Notes: generated by a model not told the origin, from the letters alone. Counted from the first letter of the stretch, positions 1-8,304 are shown. The stretch is 42,431 bases of DNA from Ruegeria spongiae (GCF_023502395.1 NZ_JAMFMB010000033.1:1-42431); one strand, 5' to 3'. Made by a program: numbers and translations.

Positions 1-109
1 TTCGTCACCATAATCCAAGATGGCCAGCGGATGGCTGCCTTATAGGATGCAATCTTTTCCACTCTGCGGCATAAGCGCAATGAGAAAAACCGATTTCACC
101 AAAATCAAC

Positions 110-811
110 TTATTTCTCTTTGTTGCGGGAGACAAACCGCGCATCAGACGCGGTTTGCTGCCGATGCGGGGACCATGCGCCGTCACCGCCCGGTCGGATG
201 GTGGTGCGCAGGAACAGGTTGCCGACCGTCTCGAAGACCAGCGCAAAATCGTAGCACAGGCTCTGATGGCGCTGGTAAATCAGATCCAGCCGCGCCTTGG
301 CCGGCACGCAGATCCGGCAATAGATCGCGTCGGTTTCCTCTGGTGTTTCGCACCGTTCGAGCAACGCCGCCTCGTGCCGGTGATAGGCGATCGAAGCCAA
401 TCCGGTCACGCCGGGGCGCGATTGCAGCACCCGCGCGTAAAGGTCGGGAAAGCGTTCGACATATTCCCGCAGCGGCGGCCGGGGACCGACAAAACTCAGA
501 TCTCCCTTCAGGATGTTCCACAATTGCGGGAACTCATCGAGCCGCTTTGAGCGCAACCAGGCCCCGGTAGGGGTGATGCGCGCCGCCTTGTCGCCCCCCG
601 AGACGCCCGCGTCCTGACCGACGACGGTCATGGTCCGGAGCTTCCACAGGCGGAACGGTTCATCCACCCCCTTCATCCGCTCGGCGACGTAAAACAGCGG
701 GCGGCCTTCGCGGATTAGCAGCCAGGCCAGCAGCCCCAGCAGAACGGGACCCAGGACCACCACCAGCAGCGATGCGAAGAACAGATCCAAGATACGCTTG
801 CGCCAGGTCAT
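110..811 (-). CDS. Sugar-phosphate transferase (ExoY/WcaJ/PglC family)
   Basis: This 233-residue protein likely transfers a sugar-1-phosphate from a nucleotide sugar to undecaprenyl phosphate, the first step of repeat-unit assembly at the inner membrane. One hydrophobic segment at residues 10-32 anchors it. The conserved family blocks follow: KLRTM at 57-61, the Asp-Glu pair in LDEFPQ at 91-96, and GDLSFVGPRP at 103-112. It has the short form of the family, without the four-helix N-terminal bundle of WbaP/WcaJ. The ATG start sits just before the membrane segment, as is usual. It stands alone on the minus strand, with no co-directional gene directly upstream. A second enzyme of the same superfamily lies at 2435-3118, so one locus carries two possible initiating enzymes. 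The family call is firm; the sugar cannot be read from the sequence. Confidence 0.93.
   Translation of the reverse strand: MTWRKRILDLFFASLLVVVLGPVLLGLLAWLLIREGRPLFYVAERMKGVDEPFRLWKLRTMTVVGQDAGVSGGDKAARITPTGAWLRSKRLDEFPQLWNILKGDLSFVGPRPPLREYVERFPDLYARVLQSRPGVTGLASIAYHRHEAALLERCETPEETDAIYCRICVPAKARLDLIYQRHQSLCYDFALVFETVGNLFLRTTIRPGGDGAWSPHRQQTASDARFVSRNKEK
133..157. repeat. Perfect 9-bp inverted repeat inside a coding end
   Basis: The arms CAAACCGCG and CGCGGTTTG surround a 7-base loop. The hairpin lies within the last codons of the minus-strand sugar transferase. No T-run follows directly on the minus strand, so it is not a textbook intrinsic terminator, but it could stabilise the mRNA 3' end. 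Confidence 0.5.
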
Positions 812-995
812 CGCGTGACGGATATGCCCTAAATTTGCGTCATTCGGCTATCGTGGTATCCGGGCGCGCGCGCGCTGTCCATCCCGGCCTGCGCCTCGGC
901 CAGCGGTATTGCAGGTAGATGATCTTCACGGTACCGCTGGGATATCCGGCCGGACCGACCTTGGTGCCGGTAAGGTCCCAGCGAGCGAGTAAGCC
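812..995. other. Divergent intergenic region
   Basis: About 180 bp separate the minus-strand sugar transferase from the plus-strand membrane protein. The region must hold the promoters of both. I see an alternating CG stretch near 866-876 but no clear -35/-10 pair and no convincing small gene. Confidence 0.4.
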
Positions 996-1907
996 ATACC
1001 AAATACACTGGCCCATATTGGCGTGCAGGCATTAGTGACACGAGGACTCATCCGGCAGGCGGATATGGGTTGGATACTGGTGGGCTGCATCCTGCCCGAT
1101 CTGCCTTGGATATTGTTGCGGGCCCTGCCGCTGGAGATGTCGCCCTATGAGTTGCGGCTTTATGCCATCGTGCAAAGCTCGCTTGCGCTGAGCCTCGTCG
1201 CGGTGGCGGCACTTGCCTGCCTGTCGGCGCGTCCCGCCCGGACCGCGATGATCCTGGGGCTGGGCTGTGTGCTGCATCTGCTGCTGGATGCGACGCAGAC
1301 CAAATGGGCCAATGGTGTCGTGCTGTTTGCACCGCTGGACTGGCGAGTGGTTAATTTCGGTCTCTATTGGCCGGAAAGCTGGCCAACTGTGTTAATGACC
1401 GGTTTCGGGGCCGCCTATTTCATATGGGTGCTTTTGCGAGAGCGCCCCTGGACGGGCGCAGCCCCGAAATTCAGCCTCGCACCGGGGCGGCTTGTGCTCG
1501 CGACAATGGGGATCGCACTCTATCTGATCCTGCCGCTTCCCCTGATGTCTCGCGCCTTGCAGGTGGATCCGCATTATGTCGCGACCCTGGTTCAAACCGA
1601 GGCCCGTTCCGGCCGTATCGCAGGGTTCGATCGCGCCCACATGATCCGCGATGCGGCAGGCACCCCGTTTCTGCTGCCCTGGACCGGCGAGCGGTTGGCA
1701 CTCGCAGGGCGGGTTCCGCCGGAAGAGGCCGACCTGATCTCGGTCACCGGATCTTTTGCGGAGGAAGGGGTCTTCGGGATCGAGGCTTTGCATGTGCATC
1801 CATCCGGGCGTCGCGATTTCCTGTCCTATCTGGGTCTGATGACCTTGCCGATCTGGGGCGCGGTTCTGCTTTACAGACGCCTTGTTCGCCGTAAAGTTGT
1901 GGGCTAG
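996..1907 (+). CDS. Polytopic membrane protein, DUF457/YdjM-like (membrane metal-dependent hydrolase family)
   Basis: This is an integral membrane protein of about 300 residues with roughly six hydrophobic segments. It contains the pattern GCILPDLPW near the N-terminus and HLLLDAT further on, which resembles the Pro-Asp and His-x3-Asp blocks of the DUF457 (YdjM/YbcI) membrane hydrolase family. The biochemical role of that family is poorly known. The first ordinary start in frame is a GTG at 1023. However, the frame stays open back to a stop at 990-992, and the codons from 996 read MPNTLAHIGVQ if the ATA at 996 initiates. This supplies the N-terminal histidine expected in the family, so I place the start at 996 (ATA); CTG at 1008 is another option. 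It is not a Wzy polymerase by appearance. The family call is tentative. Confidence 0.7.
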   Translation: MPNTLAHIGVQALVTRGLIRQADMGWILVGCILPDLPWILLRALPLEMSPYELRLYAIVQSSLALSLVAVAALACLSARPARTAMILGLGCVLHLLLDATQTKWANGVVLFAPLDWRVVNFGLYWPESWPTVLMTGFGAAYFIWVLLRERPWTGAAPKFSLAPGRLVLATMGIALYLILPLPLMSRALQVDPHYVATLVQTEARSGRIAGFDRAHMIRDAAGTPFLLPWTGERLALAGRVPPEEADLISVTGSFAEEGVFGIEALHVHPSGRRDFLSYLGLMTLPIWGAVLLYRRLVRRKVVG

Positions 1908-2115
1908 GGTGCATTTCGAGTTCGCTGGTTTCGTGGAAATCACGGCTTGACCTAAGGGCATGCGCGAGATTCCGCTGCAACAGTGGGCGACCTGGACATT
2001 TTCTTGCCACTTTGAGGACCTCAAAGTGGCGCGGAACTTCCTTCAGATTGACTAAACTTGGCCGGAACATATCTTGTGGGACAAATAAAAAGAATGACAA
2101 CGTTTTGAGCAGAAC
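1908..2115. other. Intergenic region with a long palindrome
   Basis: About 200 bp lie between the membrane protein and the following small gene. The 25-bp palindrome at 2006-2030 is listed separately. The stretch after it (about 2031-2115) becomes AT-richer and is the likely promoter region of the small gene. I see no other gene. Confidence 0.4.
2006..2030. promoter_or_regulatory. Perfect 12-bp-arm palindrome, possible operator
   Basis: The arms GCCACTTTGAGG and CCTCAAAGTGGC are exact inverted repeats around one central A. No T-run follows on either strand, which argues against an intrinsic terminator. A near-symmetric site this long, about 85 bp upstream of a small gene, suits the operator of a dimeric regulator or a cruciform/sRNA hairpin. 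The role is inferred only. Confidence 0.5.
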
Positions 2116-2412
2116 ATGACGGCAATCGCGGAGTTGCAGGGCAACGCACATTTAACATCGACAGAGACAAATATGTTCACCAGCATTGTCAAAGGCTACG
2201 CAGTGGCGCTGATTTTGGGCGTTGCCGGAGGCTATGTGATTGGTGGTCCGATATGGGCCTGGCTTTTGTTCGTGTGGATTGCGGGTGCCCCGATCACTCT
2301 GTTCTTCTCCGAACTCTTCGGACAGGCCCGCAGGGCTGAGGAAACCAAGTCCCGGTCGCCGGGTATCCCGAGCGCCGTCATGGCAGGCACGCAGGAAACC
2401 CCCAAGCAGTAA
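2116..2412 (+). CDS. Small membrane protein, unknown function
   Basis: This 98-residue protein is not one I recognise. The middle contains two closely spaced hydrophobic segments (VALILGVAGGYVIGG and AWLLFVWIAGAPITLFF), followed by a polar, charged tail that is probably cytoplasmic. A second in-frame ATG at 2173 would remove the first 19 residues, a polar leader with no clear function, and would begin MFTSIVKGYAV. That shorter form of 79 residues may be the true product, because neither start has a strong ribosome binding site. The gene ends 22 bp from the convergent sugar transferase. Its place between two EPS initiating enzymes hints at a link to EPS, but nothing in the sequence proves it. 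Confidence 0.6.
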   Translation: MTAIAELQGNAHLTSTETNMFTSIVKGYAVALILGVAGGYVIGGPIWAWLLFVWIAGAPITLFFSELFGQARRAEETKSRSPGIPSAVMAGTQETPKQ

Positions 2413-2434
2413 TCTGCTGTTCGGTTAAGCGTTC

Positions 2435-3118
2435 TCAGTAGGCTCCAGGTGAGCGCCCGCGCAGTACCATCATCGCCGTCTTGGCGGTAATGCGCAGATC
2501 CTCCATCAGCGACCAGTTCTGGAAATACTCGATATCCATTGCGATCCGCGCCTCATAGGTCGCGTCCGAGCGGCTGCTGGCCTGCCAGGGACCGGTCAGG
2601 CCAGGGCGCATCTGGGTATAAAGCTGCGCGGCCGAGCCGTAACGCACCAGTTCCTCGCGCGTGACCGGGCGCGAGCCGACAATGCTCATGTCACCGCGGA
2701 TGACGTTCCAGATCTGCGGCAGTTCATCAAGGCTCAGCTTGCGCAGGCGGTGCCCGATACCGGGGATGATGCGCGGATCGTTACGCAATTTGCGATAGAT
2801 CGCCCATTCTCGCTGCGCGACCGGATCGGTTGCCAGAATATGGGCCAGACGCGTATCGGCATCCTTCATCATGGTGCGGAATTTCAGACAGTTGAACTGC
2901 CGCCCACCACGACCGACCCGCTTATGCGCATAGAACACGCCGGGGCCGTCCCGAAGGACGATCAGGCTCGCGATCAGCAGCATCAGCGGTGCGAACAGCA
3001 CCAGCATCAGAACTCCGACTGTGATGTCGAACATGCGTTTTGCTAGAAATTTCAGTCTTGTGTCCCGTACTTCGGACACGTCTTCAGATATATAAAGATT
3101 GCTGCCGTGATCAAACAC
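2435..3118 (-). CDS. Sugar-phosphate transferase (ExoY-like)
   Basis: This protein of about 227 residues is a second undecaprenyl-phosphate sugar-1-phosphate transferase, close in plan to ExoY of succinoglycan synthesis. One membrane segment spans residues 31-55. KFRTM follows at 79-83, then the Asp-Glu pair in SLDELPQIWN, then GDMSIVGSRPVT and MRPGLTGPWQ. The open frame extends to a TTG at 3172, but I prefer the GTG at 3118 because a GGGGGAG ribosome binding site lies 8 bases before it. The long leader then contains a hairpin and T8 run (3171-3200), which may control it. Of the two initiating enzymes this one looks most like ExoY, and so is the better candidate for starting the EPS unit. Substrate (galactose or glucose) is inferred from the family only. 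Confidence 0.93.
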   Translation of the reverse strand: MFDHGSNLYISEDVSEVRDTRLKFLAKRMFDITVGVLMLVLFAPLMLLIASLIVLRDGPGVFYAHKRVGRGGRQFNCLKFRTMMKDADTRLAHILATDPVAQREWAIYRKLRNDPRIIPGIGHRLRKLSLDELPQIWNVIRGDMSIVGSRPVTREELVRYGSAAQLYTQMRPGLTGPWQASSRSDATYEARIAMDIEYFQNWSLMEDLRITAKTAMMVLRGRSPGAY

Positions 3119-3420
3119 GTCGTAATCTCCCCCAACACAGATACACCGCTCGATTGCGGCACTCACTACCAAAAAAAACCAAAGCTCAGCCCCCAGAGCT
3201 CCGTTAGTAAATTATTTACTATTCATTAAACTTACAGATCGTTTCCCCGGGTTGGCAAGGCAAAACCCCATTGCGACCACTTTTATGCCATAATTCCAAC
3301 CGCACGCTGTGCATTTTTTTGCGAAAATACCGAAAAATCTTCAGATTTTACATACATTGGTGACGTTCCGGACACAACCTCTGCTGCACCCGGCAAAAGA
3401 GTCGCATGCCCGGCTGCATA
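3119..3420. other. AT-rich intergenic region, promoter of the ExoY-like gene
   Basis: This 300-bp gap is much AT-richer than its surroundings, with A/T tracts near 3171-3178, 3208-3230 and 3314-3350. It lies upstream of the minus-strand ExoY-like gene and downstream of the minus-strand GT2, so it probably carries a separate promoter. Open frames across it have no protein character. Confidence 0.5.
3171..3200 (-). terminator. Leader hairpin with T-run, possible attenuator
   Basis: Reading the minus strand, AGCTC and GAGCT form a 5-bp stem with an 8-base G-rich loop. Four bases later comes a run of eight T. It sits just upstream of the chosen start of the ExoY-like gene (3118). The stem is short, so termination would be weak. 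It could instead act as an attenuator or be chance. Confidence 0.35.
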
Positions 3421-4353
3421 TCAGCGCAGCCGTCGCCGGACCGCCTCGCCTAGTTGGTTGGCGAATCTGCCAAACGCCCGCGGGCGGCGCAGCAGTTCCA
3501 GTGTTGCAAGATCGGGGCGGGCACCCCGCAACGCCTGCATCGCGGATTCCGTGGTGGCAAGATCGGCGATACGCGCCTGACGGCGGCGCATCAGGGTCAC
3601 GCAATCTGCTGGCAGTGTCGCGACATGGCGATCCAGAAACGCAGCATCGGCCCGCGCCAGCGCCCGTGCGTGACCGGGGTCGAGCCGGTTCGAGATCGAC
3701 CCGGCACGGGTGGTATACAGATAGCCAGGCTTCGGTGTGAACCACAGCTCTGCGCCTCGCGCCAGCATCTCCAGCATCAGGTGGAAATCCTCGCCATTGC
3801 GTAACCGGGGGTCGTATCTCACGTCTTGCGCATTCAGAAAGCGCCGCGAAAGCAAAGGTTTGAGATAGCCAAGGCTGGGCCGGCCGGGGTGCGCCTGATT
3901 GCCGGCCAGGAATGCGGTCAGATCCCAGCGCACCGGCCCCTCTATGCCGCTTATATGAGGGCTGCCGACTGGCTGCTCCGCCTCGTCCAGCGGCTGGAAA
4001 TTGTCATAGATGGCGTCAGCGCTTTTGGCGCGCGCCAGCGCGATCATCGAGGCCAACCGTTCCGGCGCCATAGCATCATCGGAATCGAGCACCGCGATCC
4101 AGTCACCCCTAGCCCGGTCGATCCCGGCATTGCGCGCCACCCCCGGCCCGCCATTCTGCGCCAGTTGCAGCACCGAAATTCGCGCGTCCTGCGCCGCCAT
4201 CCGGTAGGCCAGCGCTGCGGTGCCATCGGATGAGGCGTCATCGATGACGATCACTTCGAGGCTCACGTCACGCTGCGCCAGCGCGCTCTGCACGCTGCGC
4301 GCCAGATGCGCCTCGGCCTTCCAGGCGGCGATGATCACGGTTGCGTCGGTCAT
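3421..4353 (-). CDS. Glycosyltransferase family 2
   Basis: This is a 310-residue inverting GT-A glycosyltransferase, likely adding one sugar to the lipid-linked repeat unit on the cytoplasmic side. The N-terminus has the GT2 nucleotide-binding strand (VIVIDDASSDGT, 34-45), NGGPGVARNAG at 67-77 and the metal-binding LDSDD at 89-93. GEDFHL in the middle is the usual ED catalytic region. No membrane segment is visible. The first 100 residues closely resemble those of the GT2 half of the fusion protein starting at 5266, so the two are likely paralogues. The ATG start is 101 bp from the divergent GH16 gene. Acceptor and donor are unknown. Confidence 0.93.
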   Translation of the reverse strand: MTDATVIIAAWKAEAHLARSVQSALAQRDVSLEVIVIDDASSDGTAALAYRMAAQDARISVLQLAQNGGPGVARNAGIDRARGDWIAVLDSDDAMAPERLASMIALARAKSADAIYDNFQPLDEAEQPVGSPHISGIEGPVRWDLTAFLAGNQAHPGRPSLGYLKPLLSRRFLNAQDVRYDPRLRNGEDFHLMLEMLARGAELWFTPKPGYLYTTRAGSISNRLDPGHARALARADAAFLDRHVATLPADCVTLMRRRQARIADLATTESAMQALRGARPDLATLELLRRPRAFGRFANQLGEAVRRRLR

Positions 4354-4454
4354 GGGGTCAACTTAACTTGCGGACATATTCGAAACTCCGGACGGCGGCG
4401 GGAAGTTTTGGGTGGTTCTGGTTGTTCTATAGAGTTGGGCAAGGGTTTGGCACC

Positions 4455-5255
4455 ATGAAATTTTACGGTCTTTTCCATCAGGCATGCGGCGTGCTGTGCG
4501 CGCTGACCCTTGCACTGGCGCTCACCCCGGCAGTGGCAGGCGCGCAGACCACGGGCGGGGGGTTTTTCTCAAGGTTGAACGATCTGGATTCGAAGGACTG
4601 GTTTGTTTCGAATTTCAGGATAAAGAATCCCAGTTTCCGAACCGGCTGGAGCCGCAGCGCCGTGTGGAGCAACCCTGCCGACGGCGCCCTGATCCTGTCA
4701 CTGTCGCCGACCGTCTCCGGGGCAAATAAGGATTTCGTGGGGGGCGAGGTCCAGCGTCGCCAACCGACCTCTTACGGCCATTACGAGATCGTCATGACCG
4801 CTGCGCGGGGCGAGGGGGTGATCTCGTCCTTCTTCACCTATACCGGCCCGTATTTTGGTAACCCCCATGACGAGATCGATTTCGAGTTCCTGGGCCGCGA
4901 TACTACAAAGGTCTGGGTGAACCGATTTGTCGGCGGAAAGAAACTCCCGGGACAATGGCTGGATCTGGGCTTTGACGCCTCCGAGGATCCGCATCTCTAC
5001 AGTTTCGACTGGCAGCCCGACAGCCTGACCTGGTCGGTGGATGGGCGGGAATTGTTGCGCGTGACCGCCGATGAGGTCGATATCCCCGCCTTGCCGCAGA
5101 AAATCTACATCAATATCTGGGGTGGGGCCGAGGGGCAGAGAAACTGGTCCGGCGTCGCCCCGCGCGCCGCCCGCGCGCAGGCGCGCTATTATTGTATGTC
5201 CTATCGCCCGCTCGGCGCCAGCACCCGGCGCTGCTCGGATCTGCCCGGCTGGTGA
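4455..5255 (+). CDS. Secreted GH16 glycanase (ExoK-like)
   Basis: This 266-residue protein has a clear Sec signal peptide: a charged start, a hydrophobic stretch at about 8-30 and an AGA-QT cleavage site near residue 31. The mature part is a GH16 beta-jelly-roll enzyme. The active-site block HDEIDFEFLG starts at residue 138, giving nucleophile Glu140, helper Asp142 and acid/base Glu144. The size and signal peptide match ExoK, the beta-glycanase that trims succinoglycan in Sinorhizobium. I chose the ATG at 4455 because the open frame before it has no protein character and the signal peptide begins there. Its stop is 10 bp from the next gene, so the two are probably co-transcribed. It likely cleaves the EPS made by this locus, at or after export. 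The exact linkage is unknown. Confidence 0.95.
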   Translation: MKFYGLFHQACGVLCALTLALALTPAVAGAQTTGGGFFSRLNDLDSKDWFVSNFRIKNPSFRTGWSRSAVWSNPADGALILSLSPTVSGANKDFVGGEVQRRQPTSYGHYEIVMTAARGEGVISSFFTYTGPYFGNPHDEIDFEFLGRDTTKVWVNRFVGGKKLPGQWLDLGFDASEDPHLYSFDWQPDSLTWSVDGRELLRVTADEVDIPALPQKIYINIWGGAEGQRNWSGVAPRAARAQARYYCMSYRPLGASTRRCSDLPGW

Positions 5256-5265
5256 GGCGCGCTCC

Positions 5266-7383
5266 ATGACGGACCCTTCCGCCCCGCAGGTCACGGTTGT
5301 CATCGCCGCCTGGAATGCCGTTGCGACACTGGAACGCGCGGTGCAGAGCGCCTTGCAACAGACCGTGCCGGTCGAGGTGGTGGTGGTGGATGACGCTTCA
5401 ACCGACGACACGGTGGCTGTGGCCGAACGGCTGGCCGCCGCCGACCCGCGGCTGCACCTGCTGCATCAGCCGGAGAACTGCGGACCATCCGCTGCGCGCA
5501 ACCGGGCCATCGCCGAGAGCACCGCGCCCTGGATCGCGGTGCTGGATTCAGACGATTTCATCGACCCCGACCGCCTTGAGCGGTTGCTGGCCATCGCCAC
5601 GGAAACCGGGGCCGCGTTCGTCGCCGACGACCTTCTGAAGGTGGACGAGGCTGATCCATATGGTCCGCGTGACCGGATGTGGTCACAAACCGATATCGGC
5701 CGGATCGAGGTAGATGCCGCGATGTTCGTCGAGGCCAACCTGTCGGTGCGCTATGGTGGGCGGCGCGAGATGGGGTTCCTCAAGCCACTGATGTCGCGCG
5801 CCTTTCTTGAAGCACATGGGTTGAGCTATGAGCCGCAGATCCGGCTGGGCGAGGATTACGTGCTTTATGCGGCGGCACTGGTTGCGGGTGCACGCTTTAT
5901 CCTGACCGACCCTGCGGGCTATGTCGCGGTGGTGCGGCCGAACTCGCTGTCGGGGTCGCATCCCACATGTGCGCATGAGCATCTGATTGTCGCCGACCGG
6001 GCCTTGCTTGCCACCCCGGGACTGGCGCCACGCGCGAAAGCGGCGCTGCAGGCGCATTTACTGGAACAACAGAAGAAATGGGCCTGGCGGCGGCTGATCG
6101 ACGCCAAACGCGCCCGTGATCCACTTGCGGCGGCGGCGGCTTTTCGCGCGCCTTTACCGGTGATGGCCGACCTGGCTGGTCGGCTCTGGCACGATCTGCG
6201 CGCGCGGCTGGCAGGCGATCGCCCGGGCGCGCAGGAATTCGATGTGCTGGTGGTGGCCGATGGTCGGTTTTCGGGCGGCAGCACCGCCGCGCTGGTGGCT
6301 GATGTCACCGCGCTTGCCGGGTTGGGGCTGCAAATCGGGCTGCTCTTTGTGCGCTCGGCCTATCTGGATGATGAACGCGATCCGATGAACCCCAACGCGC
6401 TTGCCTTATGTGATCTCGAAGGAGTGACGCAGTTGGCACCCGATCAGACCGCGCGTGCGCCGCTGGCCTTCCTGCATCACCCGCTGGTCTTCTTCAGAGG
6501 CATCGAAGAACGCGCGCGGCTCAGCGCCGACCGGGCGGTGATCGTCACTCATCATGCGCCGTTCCGCAATGACGGCTCGCTGGAATATGACCCGGTCACC
6601 ACCGCGCGTCGTGCCCGACGGGCGCTGGGGCTGGCACACACCCCCTGGTTTGCGCCGATCTCGGGCGTGGTGCGGCGGCAACTGGCCAGTTTTGCGCCCC
6701 TGCTGCGGATGAGCTCCGAGGACTGGCCCAATATCTTCGACCCCGCCGACTGGCCCGACAAAAGCCCGATCCTGCAGGGGCCCAGGATTACCATTGGCCG
6801 CCATGGCCGCGCCGACGCGCTGAAATTCCCGGCCACTGGCCCCGAGATCGACGCTTCACTGCCTGCGGGACCGGACATCACCGTGCGCATTCTGGGTTGC
6901 CCCACCGAGGCGCTGGTCGAAAAGGGCGCTCACCCTGACACCTGGGAGGTGCTGCCCTTCGGCGCCGAGCCGGTGGCAGCCTTCCTCAATTCGCTCGATG
7001 TTTTCGTCTATCACTACCATTCTAAGCTGACCGAAGCTTTCGGGCGCACGGTGCTTGAGGCGATTTTGTGCGGGCGGGCCTGCCTGGTCGATCCCAGGCT
7101 GGAACCCACCTTTGGCGATATGGTCGACTATTGCGATCCTGTCGACACGCGGGATGCACTGGCCCGGATCGCTGCTAATCCGGATGCCACACGGGTGCGG
7201 GTGGCGCGGGCGCGCGACCAGGCGATCGAGATATACGGGCGCCCGTCGCTGGGCCCGCGCTGGGAGCGGCTGACCGCCGACCCGGGCGTGTCCGGGAGGG
7301 CCATGGCGGCGGTGCCGCCAACAACCGCCCTGCGCAAGTTGGTCGGGCTTTACCGGCGGCGTGTAGGCGGTGCGACGGGCTGA
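5266..7383 (+). CDS. Two-domain glycosyltransferase, GT2 fused to GT4-like
   Basis: This 705-residue protein appears to join two glycosyltransferases. Residues 8-300 are a GT2 domain with VVVVDDASTDDT, LDSDD at 93-97 and a GEDYVL catalytic region. From about residue 324 (EFDVLVVADG) to the end is a GT-B fold. Its C-terminal half holds EAFGRTVLEAILCG near 590-603, the GT4-type donor-site motif. Such fusions can add two sugars in succession. The true start is the ATG at 5266, beginning MTDPSAPQVT, 10 bp after the GH16 gene; the longer open frame upstream overlaps the GH16 coding sequence. The protein has no membrane segment. The sulfotransferase follows 15 bp downstream. Whether both domains are active cannot be read here. 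Confidence 0.93.
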   Translation: MTDPSAPQVTVVIAAWNAVATLERAVQSALQQTVPVEVVVVDDASTDDTVAVAERLAAADPRLHLLHQPENCGPSAARNRAIAESTAPWIAVLDSDDFIDPDRLERLLAIATETGAAFVADDLLKVDEADPYGPRDRMWSQTDIGRIEVDAAMFVEANLSVRYGGRREMGFLKPLMSRAFLEAHGLSYEPQIRLGEDYVLYAAALVAGARFILTDPAGYVAVVRPNSLSGSHPTCAHEHLIVADRALLATPGLAPRAKAALQAHLLEQQKKWAWRRLIDAKRARDPLAAAAAFRAPLPVMADLAGRLWHDLRARLAGDRPGAQEFDVLVVADGRFSGGSTAALVADVTALAGLGLQIGLLFVRSAYLDDERDPMNPNALALCDLEGVTQLAPDQTARAPLAFLHHPLVFFRGIEERARLSADRAVIVTHHAPFRNDGSLEYDPVTTARRARRALGLAHTPWFAPISGVVRRQLASFAPLLRMSSEDWPNIFDPADWPDKSPILQGPRITIGRHGRADALKFPATGPEIDASLPAGPDITVRILGCPTEALVEKGAHPDTWEVLPFGAEPVAAFLNSLDVFVYHYHSKLTEAFGRTVLEAILCGRACLVDPRLEPTFGDMVDYCDPVDTRDALARIAANPDATRVRVARARDQAIEIYGRPSLGPRWERLTADPGVSGRAMAAVPPTTALRKLVGLYRRRVGGATG

Positions 7384-7398
7384 CGGAGTGCGTATCCC

Positions 7399-8304
7399 AT
7401 GAATTTCCAGTCCAAGATTGCACGCCGCGCCTATCGGTTGGCGCTGCCATCGCTGAAGCTGCGCCGAAGCCGCCCGGCAGATCAGGCACCGCTGTTCGTG
7501 ATCGGTTCGGGGCGTAGCGGTAATACGCTGGTACGGCGGGTGCTGCTGGCATCGGAGCAGATCTATATCCCACCCGAGACCTATGTGTTGGGCGATCTGA
7601 TCGAGGGCTGGCCGCAGATGGCGCTTCTGCCCTGGCGGCAGAAGGTCTGGCTGTTCTGTGCCCAGTTCGAGAAACATTATCATTTTCCGACTTTCAGGCT
7701 GGATAATCTCAATGATTTTGCTGCCGAGGCGGAAAAGCTGGAGCCCCGGACTCTGCATGCGCTGATCCTGGCTTTTTATGCCTATCTGGCGCGCAAGGAT
7801 GGCAGCAAGGCCACGCGCTGGGGCGACAAGACCCCGTGGAACACCTATCACCTGCCTGCGATCGGGGCGATGTTTCCCCACGCACGCTATGTCTGGCTGA
7901 TGCGCGACGGGCGCGATGTGGCGCTGTCTTATTACAAGGCTGGACTTTATGACAGCCTGGCCGAGGCGGCGGTCCGCTGGGCCGACGCCAACCGGGCCTG
8001 TCAGCGCTTCGAACGATGGTGTCCGCATCTCTACCGGCTGCGCTATGAGGATCTGGTCACCGACCCCGAGGCCACCTTTGGCGCGTTGTTTGCCTGGTCA
8101 GGGCTGCAGTTCCACCCCGATATGCTCGAGAGCCAGCCGGGGGTGATGGGCGATGTGGAACTCGAAGGGCACCACACCCGCGTGCGCGACCGGATATCAT
8201 CCCGCTCGGTCGGGCAATGGCGCGACAAGCTGGGTGCGGCGGAGCTGGGCGCGCTGCCGCCGTGGTTCTGGGAGCAGCTGCGCGTCCTGGGTTACGTGGA
8301 CTGA
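7399..8304 (+). CDS. PAPS-dependent sulfotransferase
   Basis: This 301-residue protein transfers sulfate from PAPS, probably to a hydroxyl of the EPS or its lipid-linked precursor. The 5'-phosphosulfate loop reads GSGRSGNT at residues 36-43, after a hydrophobic strand. The 3'-phosphate-binding region reads MRDGRDVALSYY near 167-178. RYEDLVTDPEATF and the C-terminal GQWRDKL are also typical of bacterial sulfotransferases. It follows the GT fusion by 15 bp in the same operon, which links sulfation to the sugar added there. Its stop abuts the stop of the convergent methyltransferase. A second, different sulfotransferase lies at 33410-34237. The acceptor is unknown. Confidence 0.93.
   Translation: MNFQSKIARRAYRLALPSLKLRRSRPADQAPLFVIGSGRSGNTLVRRVLLASEQIYIPPETYVLGDLIEGWPQMALLPWRQKVWLFCAQFEKHYHFPTFRLDNLNDFAAEAEKLEPRTLHALILAFYAYLARKDGSKATRWGDKTPWNTYHLPAIGAMFPHARYVWLMRDGRDVALSYYKAGLYDSLAEAAVRWADANRACQRFERWCPHLYRLRYEDLVTDPEATFGALFAWSGLQFHPDMLESQPGVMGDVELEGHHTRVRDRISSRSVGQWRDKLGAAELGALPPWFWEQLRVLGYVD

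Noticed and set aside
6856-8028. 390-codon minus-strand open frame
   Set aside because: Antisense to the GT fusion and the sulfotransferase, which both have clear motifs.
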